From the IMG/VR virus record IMGVR_UViG_3300042446_001701, positions 1 through 30,020 of that record: a stretch of DNA of 30,020 nt. One strand, 5' to 3'. Positions 26,942 to 30,020 of this stretch are shown piece by piece. Made by a program: the position numbers and the translations under genes. The stretch's first letter is position 1. Each line of letters starts with the position of its first letter. The stretch comes from a virus. Below the pieces are notes generated by a model. The model did no database searches. It saw only the letters and a program-made list of their open reading frames with translations, and had not been told where the DNA came from.

Positions 26942-28897
26942 TTACGCGAATGCATATGGAGAACTAGCATAATCACCTCTACTTGTATTCAAAGATACTT
27001 GAGAGGATGGTTTGCTTTTAGAACCACCACCAGAATTGGAAATGATTATTGGACTCGCAGAGCCTCCACTACCATTGGAAAGCACTTTATATGTTTGCAT
27101 ACCAATGTTTCTGATATCAGTCAGAATAGCAATTTGTTCTCTTCCAATCAATACCAAATCATCTACGTGTTGTTTACGTTTCTCGTCAACAATTTCCACT
27201 TTCTTTTTATTGGGATTTTCCTTCCAACCAGATTTTTCATACTCTTCGACAGAATTCCAACCCATTTTTTTGGCGTTTTCTTCTGCTTCTTTATCACCAC
27301 CTCCAAATAGCTTGCTGAAACCCGTAACCGCAACTAAAGCACCTTCTACGATAGATTTTATAGTGCCAAATATGGTATCAACAATACTCATAACTGAACT
27401 TGCAATATTTTTAATACTATCAATAATACTAGTCATGAAATCACTACCTAAAAATTCTTTTACCTTTTTCCAAATATCAGAGAACCATTCAACTATTTTT
27501 TGTCCAGTATCAACTTTTCCCAATGATCCCATGTTTGGTTCCGATTCCGATGAATCATCTATGATTCCAAACCATTCCAGAGGTTTTCTCAAAAAAGAAG
27601 GCAATTTTTTCAATTTATTCTTAACCCATTCTTTAATGCTACTAAGCCAAGAAGTTTTTGGTTTTTTTTCCGATGATCCCATGCTTGGTTCCGATTCCGA
27701 TGAGTCGTCTAAAATTCCAAACCATTGTAGAGGTGTTTTCAAAAAAGCAGGTAATTTTTTCAATTTATTCTTAACCCATTCTTTAATGCTACCGAACCAA
27801 GAAGTGCTTGGTTTCAAATCTTTTTTCTCTTCTTTATCACCGAAGAAGCCCATCAGAGTTTCAATACCCATAATGATCGGTCCCATACCTCCAAATGATA
27901 GTATACCTAGTCCAAATTGTTTTAGACCTTCCATGATGTTACCACCTTTGAAAGCATCGTAAGCCATGCCCCAACGCTTAAAACCACCAATTACTGGCAA
28001 CCACAAAGCATTGTCCCAAATCCAATTTCCGATTGTTTTACCAATCTCTCCCAAAATATCCATTTCACTCTTACCTTTATTTGCAGGGTCACTCATCTTA
28101 GAATCCATCCAAACGTTTAATATATCCAACCCCAAAGACAAAGTAAACCCGACTCCAGGTGCTACTAAATCGATCAATCCAACTAATCCGCTTAAAACAT
28201 CAATAACACCTCTGACGTTTTGACCTTTATTAAAGCGTGATATGGCAAACCCTATGGAAATGAAAGTGCCTATGAATGGGATTCTTTTAAATATTTTACC
28301 CAATGGTTTCAGAGCATTAAAGATTTTACCCATGAATCCTTTACCCAACAATTTACCAGCAAATTTAAAAGGTGCTGTCACGAATTTAGAGAATGTTCCC
28401 AACAATCCTTTAGCTGCTGACATAAGCATCTTGATACCACCTGATATACCAATTTTGGACAGTATTTTCAAAGCACCTTTAAACGGACCGTCAGTTAGAA
28501 GACCCATTATCAAAGCACCGACACCACCTAATAACATCAAAAGACCTCCGAGCATCGATCCTTTTTTGGGTGTTTCCAAATCGCTTTTACGACCACCAGT
28601 TTCTATTTTCTTGGCATTTGGTGTGATTTTTTGAACAGATGTTTTAAGTGCTTTGTCACCCTGAAATTTTCGCTGCATTTCAAAAAATGTCTTTGCGAAA
28701 ATAGATGCAACTTCCTTTGTCTTTTTCTGTTCTTCATTAGAAAGAGAGCTTTTGACTTTTTTGTTTGGATTGGAATTTCCTGTCTGAAGAATATTCTTAT
28801 CAGATATATTCTCTCCTTCAGGTACACCCTTCGTCTCATTGATCGTTTGTAACAGACCAAGAACTTCTTCTAATAAGGGAACGATATTAACACTCAC
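26942..28897 (-). CDS. Tape-measure-like protein (gp29 position)
   Basis: A 651-residue protein with a charged N-terminus, a Gly/Leu-rich hydrophobic region (about 115-260, e.g. MLGGLLMLLGGVGALIMGLL), further hydrophobic helices near 320-352, and a flexible Gly/Ser tail (SNGSGGSASPIIISNSGGGS). Residues 361-460 are two copies of a 50-residue unit. This profile and its place directly before the gp48/54-like gene match T4 gp29, the tail length ruler, but a fusion of hub functions is possible. A 651-residue helical ruler would give a tail near 100 nm. GTG start: TAAATA 5 nt upstream supports it, and no ATG lies near. Confidence 0.6.
   Translation of the reverse strand: MSVNIVPLLEEVLGLLQTINETKGVPEGENISDKNILQTGNSNPNKKVKSSLSNEEQKKTKEVASIFAKTFFEMQRKFQGDKALKTSVQKITPNAKKIETGGRKSDLETPKKGSMLGGLLMLLGGVGALIMGLLTDGPFKGALKILSKIGISGGIKMLMSAAKGLLGTFSKFVTAPFKFAGKLLGKGFMGKIFNALKPLGKIFKRIPFIGTFISIGFAISRFNKGQNVRGVIDVLSGLVGLIDLVAPGVGFTLSLGLDILNVWMDSKMSDPANKGKSEMDILGEIGKTIGNWIWDNALWLPVIGGFKRWGMAYDAFKGGNIMEGLKQFGLGILSFGGMGPIIMGIETLMGFFGDKEEKKDLKPSTSWFGSIKEWVKNKLKKLPAFLKTPLQWFGILDDSSESEPSMGSSEKKPKTSWLSSIKEWVKNKLKKLPSFLRKPLEWFGIIDDSSESEPNMGSLGKVDTGQKIVEWFSDIWKKVKEFLGSDFMTSIIDSIKNIASSVMSIVDTIFGTIKSIVEGALVAVTGFSKLFGGGDKEAEENAKKMGWNSVEEYEKSGWKENPNKKKVEIVDEKRKQHVDDLVLIGREQIAILTDIRNIGMQTYKVLSNGSGGSASPIIISNSGGGSKSKPSSQVSLNTSRGDYASSPYAFA
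27518..27817 (-). repeat. Two tandem 150-bp (50-residue) repeats
   Basis: Residues 361-410 and 411-460 of the tape-measure-like protein share the core SIKEWVKNKLKKLP, then FLxxPLxWFGI and DDSSESEP. DNA copies are nearly identical over stretches of tens of bases (e.g. around 27608-27643 and 27758-27793), with mostly conservative changes. It indicates a recent duplication in a ruler-type gene. Confidence 0.9.
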
Positions 28898-28902
28898 CTA
28901 AT

Positions 28903-28908
28903 TATTTA
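28903..28908 (-). promoter_or_regulatory. Motif L (TAAATA) before GTG start
   Basis: Minus strand GTTAAATA, 5 nt (ATTAG), GTG at 28897. The 5-nt rule holds even with a GTG start, which argues that the spacing is set by transcription start rather than chance. Confidence 0.55.
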
Positions 28909-28917
28909 ACTATATGA

Positions 28918-30020
28918 TTACCAATCGCCGCAAGCCGCTGCTTTGGGGGAACCTGATTTTGCTGAAGAGCATTTGTGCCTTGCACGGAAAGACTTCCTGC
29001 GTTTTGGGTTGTCTTTACCAACTCTTACACCAGCTTGCCCCCAATGAATTCTTTTATATGAACCATCTGGTTGTCTAGCACATTTAGTCCATTTTTTACC
29101 TTTTCTATCACTAGATGCTTTTTTTGTCGAACCAGTGCATTTACTTTCGAGTAATGAATGGACTTCTTGAAGATCGATCATGAAATCGTTCATATCCAAA
29201 TTAAACGAAGATGCATATCTCGATGCCAATTCATCAAAAGATTCACTTATTACTTCTTTTTTCATACTTTGAACAGTGGACAACAATTGTTTTGCGACAC
29301 TAAATCCTTGGCTATTTCTAAACCAGAATGATTTTAATCTATTATTTATGATTTTTTTATCTAAAGTAGTGAATGGTAATTTTGCGATCAATGGTTTCAA
29401 AACAGTTTTAGCATTCTCCCAGTCTTCTTTATTCCCAATACTTTCCAATTTACTAATAAAAGTTTTCAAAACTACAAAAGCAGGATTACTATCCAGATTT
29501 TCCAAAGGTATTGTTTTTCTATCTAAAGAGTTTGACGCGATACTTGTGAAGTATTTTCCCAACTCTTTAGCTGGTAACTTATCAAACATTCTCATAGCTC
29601 CTACGTTTATATTAGAATTCATCAGTCTGGAATCAAACTCTTTCATTCTATCATCAAATTGTTTTTCATGTTCATCGATAAATGAAAAAATTGGATTATC
29701 GTCGGTTGTTAATGTTTGTAGCAATTTTAATTTTGATACAATATCTTTTGGAACTTTTACAAAATCAACATTTTTAGAATCTATCTCATCATCAGAAACT
29801 TTATTAGCTATTTTAGTTTCGAGGTAAAGTTTTTCAGCAGTGCGCTTGATCAAATTTTTCACCAATAAAATAACATTATCATTATTTTTGATATTTTCTT
29901 CAGTTACAGTGCTTATTTTGTCCTGCAACTCTTCTAACTTTTGTCTAGCTTCTAAAAATTGTTTTTCATCTGATACAAGTTTTTTACCTAAAATATCTAT
30001 TTCTTTTTGATATGTTGTAA
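28918..30020 (-). CDS. Partial structural protein with basic C-terminal tail
   Basis: The reading frame stays open to the right edge, so the true start lies outside; a TTG at 29928 is not a credible start. Visible: 367 residues with a coiled-coil N-terminal part (QKEIDILGKKLVSDEKQFLE, EARQKLEELQDKI), a helical middle, and a striking C-terminal block of about 65 residues with KGKKWTKCARQPDGSYKRIH, WGQAGVRVGKDNPKRRKSF, RARHKC and ACGDW. Basic Cys/Trp tails with KSFxARHxC...A..W occur in several phage internal or structural proteins of unknown role; the tail may bind DNA or fold around metal. It precedes the tape-measure-like gene and likely belongs to the same late transcript. Confidence 0.75.
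   Translation of the reverse strand, partial: TTYQKEIDILGKKLVSDEKQFLEARQKLEELQDKISTVTEENIKNNDNVILLVKNLIKRTAEKLYLETKIANKVSDDEIDSKNVDFVKVPKDIVSKLKLLQTLTTDDNPIFSFIDEHEKQFDDRMKEFDSRLMNSNINVGAMRMFDKLPAKELGKYFTSIASNSLDRKTIPLENLDSNPAFVVLKTFISKLESIGNKEDWENAKTVLKPLIAKLPFTTLDKKIINNRLKSFWFRNSQGFSVAKQLLSTVQSMKKEVISESFDELASRYASSFNLDMNDFMIDLQEVHSLLESKCTGSTKKASSDRKGKKWTKCARQPDGSYKRIHWGQAGVRVGKDNPKRRKSFRARHKCSSAKSGSPKAAACGDW

Noticed and set aside
27012-27962. Plus-strand open frame of 316 codons opposite the tape-measure-like gene
   Set aside because: Low-complexity Ser/Pro/Leu translation antisense to a well-supported gene; a shadow frame.
1-30020. CRISPR array
   Set aside because: The repeated TTAAAAACTAG element is not regularly spaced and always sits at gene starts or ends; no repeat-spacer structure is present.

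Overview
This window is part of the genome of a large, AT-rich tailed phage with a contractile (myovirus, T4-like) tail. The evidence is a baseplate/tail gene block on the right and a long run of tiny, tightly packed genes on the left, together with T4-type RNA-repair enzymes, homing endonucleases and an intein. Nearly all genes lie on the minus strand; only two homing endonucleases and one small structural/packaging-type gene are on plus. One phage gene encodes a protein with a PEP-CTERM sorting tail. That points to a Gram-negative host with an exosortase, and the style of the tail (PEP, hydrophobic stretch, RRKR) suggests Verrucomicrobiota or relatives. This host assignment is inference.

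Layout. 1-9.1 kb: small accessory genes interspersed with a histidine phosphatase, an Rnl2-type RNA ligase, a RadA-like ATPase, YopX-like proteins, small membrane proteins and a 2H phosphoesterase resembling the anti-CBASS protein Acb1. It also holds an HNH homing endonuclease and a candidate structured RNA near 1 kb. 9.2-13.8 kb: a terminator, a LAGLIDADG endonuclease, a metallophosphoesterase, a thioredoxin-like protein, an Rnl1-type RNA ligase and unknown genes. 13.8-14.5 kb: a secreted-protein pair including the PEP-CTERM protein. 14.5-18.6 kb: more small genes, three YopX-type genes in the region (one chimeric), and a polynucleotide-kinase-like P-loop kinase. 18.6-23 kb: an HExxH metallopeptidase, an HTH-phosphoesterase, and an RmlB-type dTDP-glucose 4,6-dehydratase interrupted by a 366-residue intein. 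23-30 kb: baseplate and tail genes in a T4-like order (tape-measure-like, gp48/54-like, gp53-like, gp27-like).

The most striking pattern is regulatory. Fourteen copies of TTAAAAACTAG, usually followed by N2-TACAAT, sit in the left 18 kb. In ten of them exactly 6 nt separate the TACAAT-like hexamer from the start codon. A second, T4-late-like element, TAAATA followed by 5 nt and a start codon, precedes structural and homing-endonuclease genes. Both spacings would put transcription start on the start codon itself, so the phage may rely on leaderless mRNAs for first genes and on ATGA overlaps for the genes behind them. The first motif often supplies the stop codon of the preceding gene. Several start sites below were chosen using these motifs.

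Together the genes suggest a phage that repairs RNA damage (two ligases and a kinase), may defuse cyclic-nucleotide immunity (Acb1-like), makes a modified sugar (RmlB), and exports at least one protein through a host surface-sorting route. All functional calls rest on reading motifs by eye; no database search was possible.
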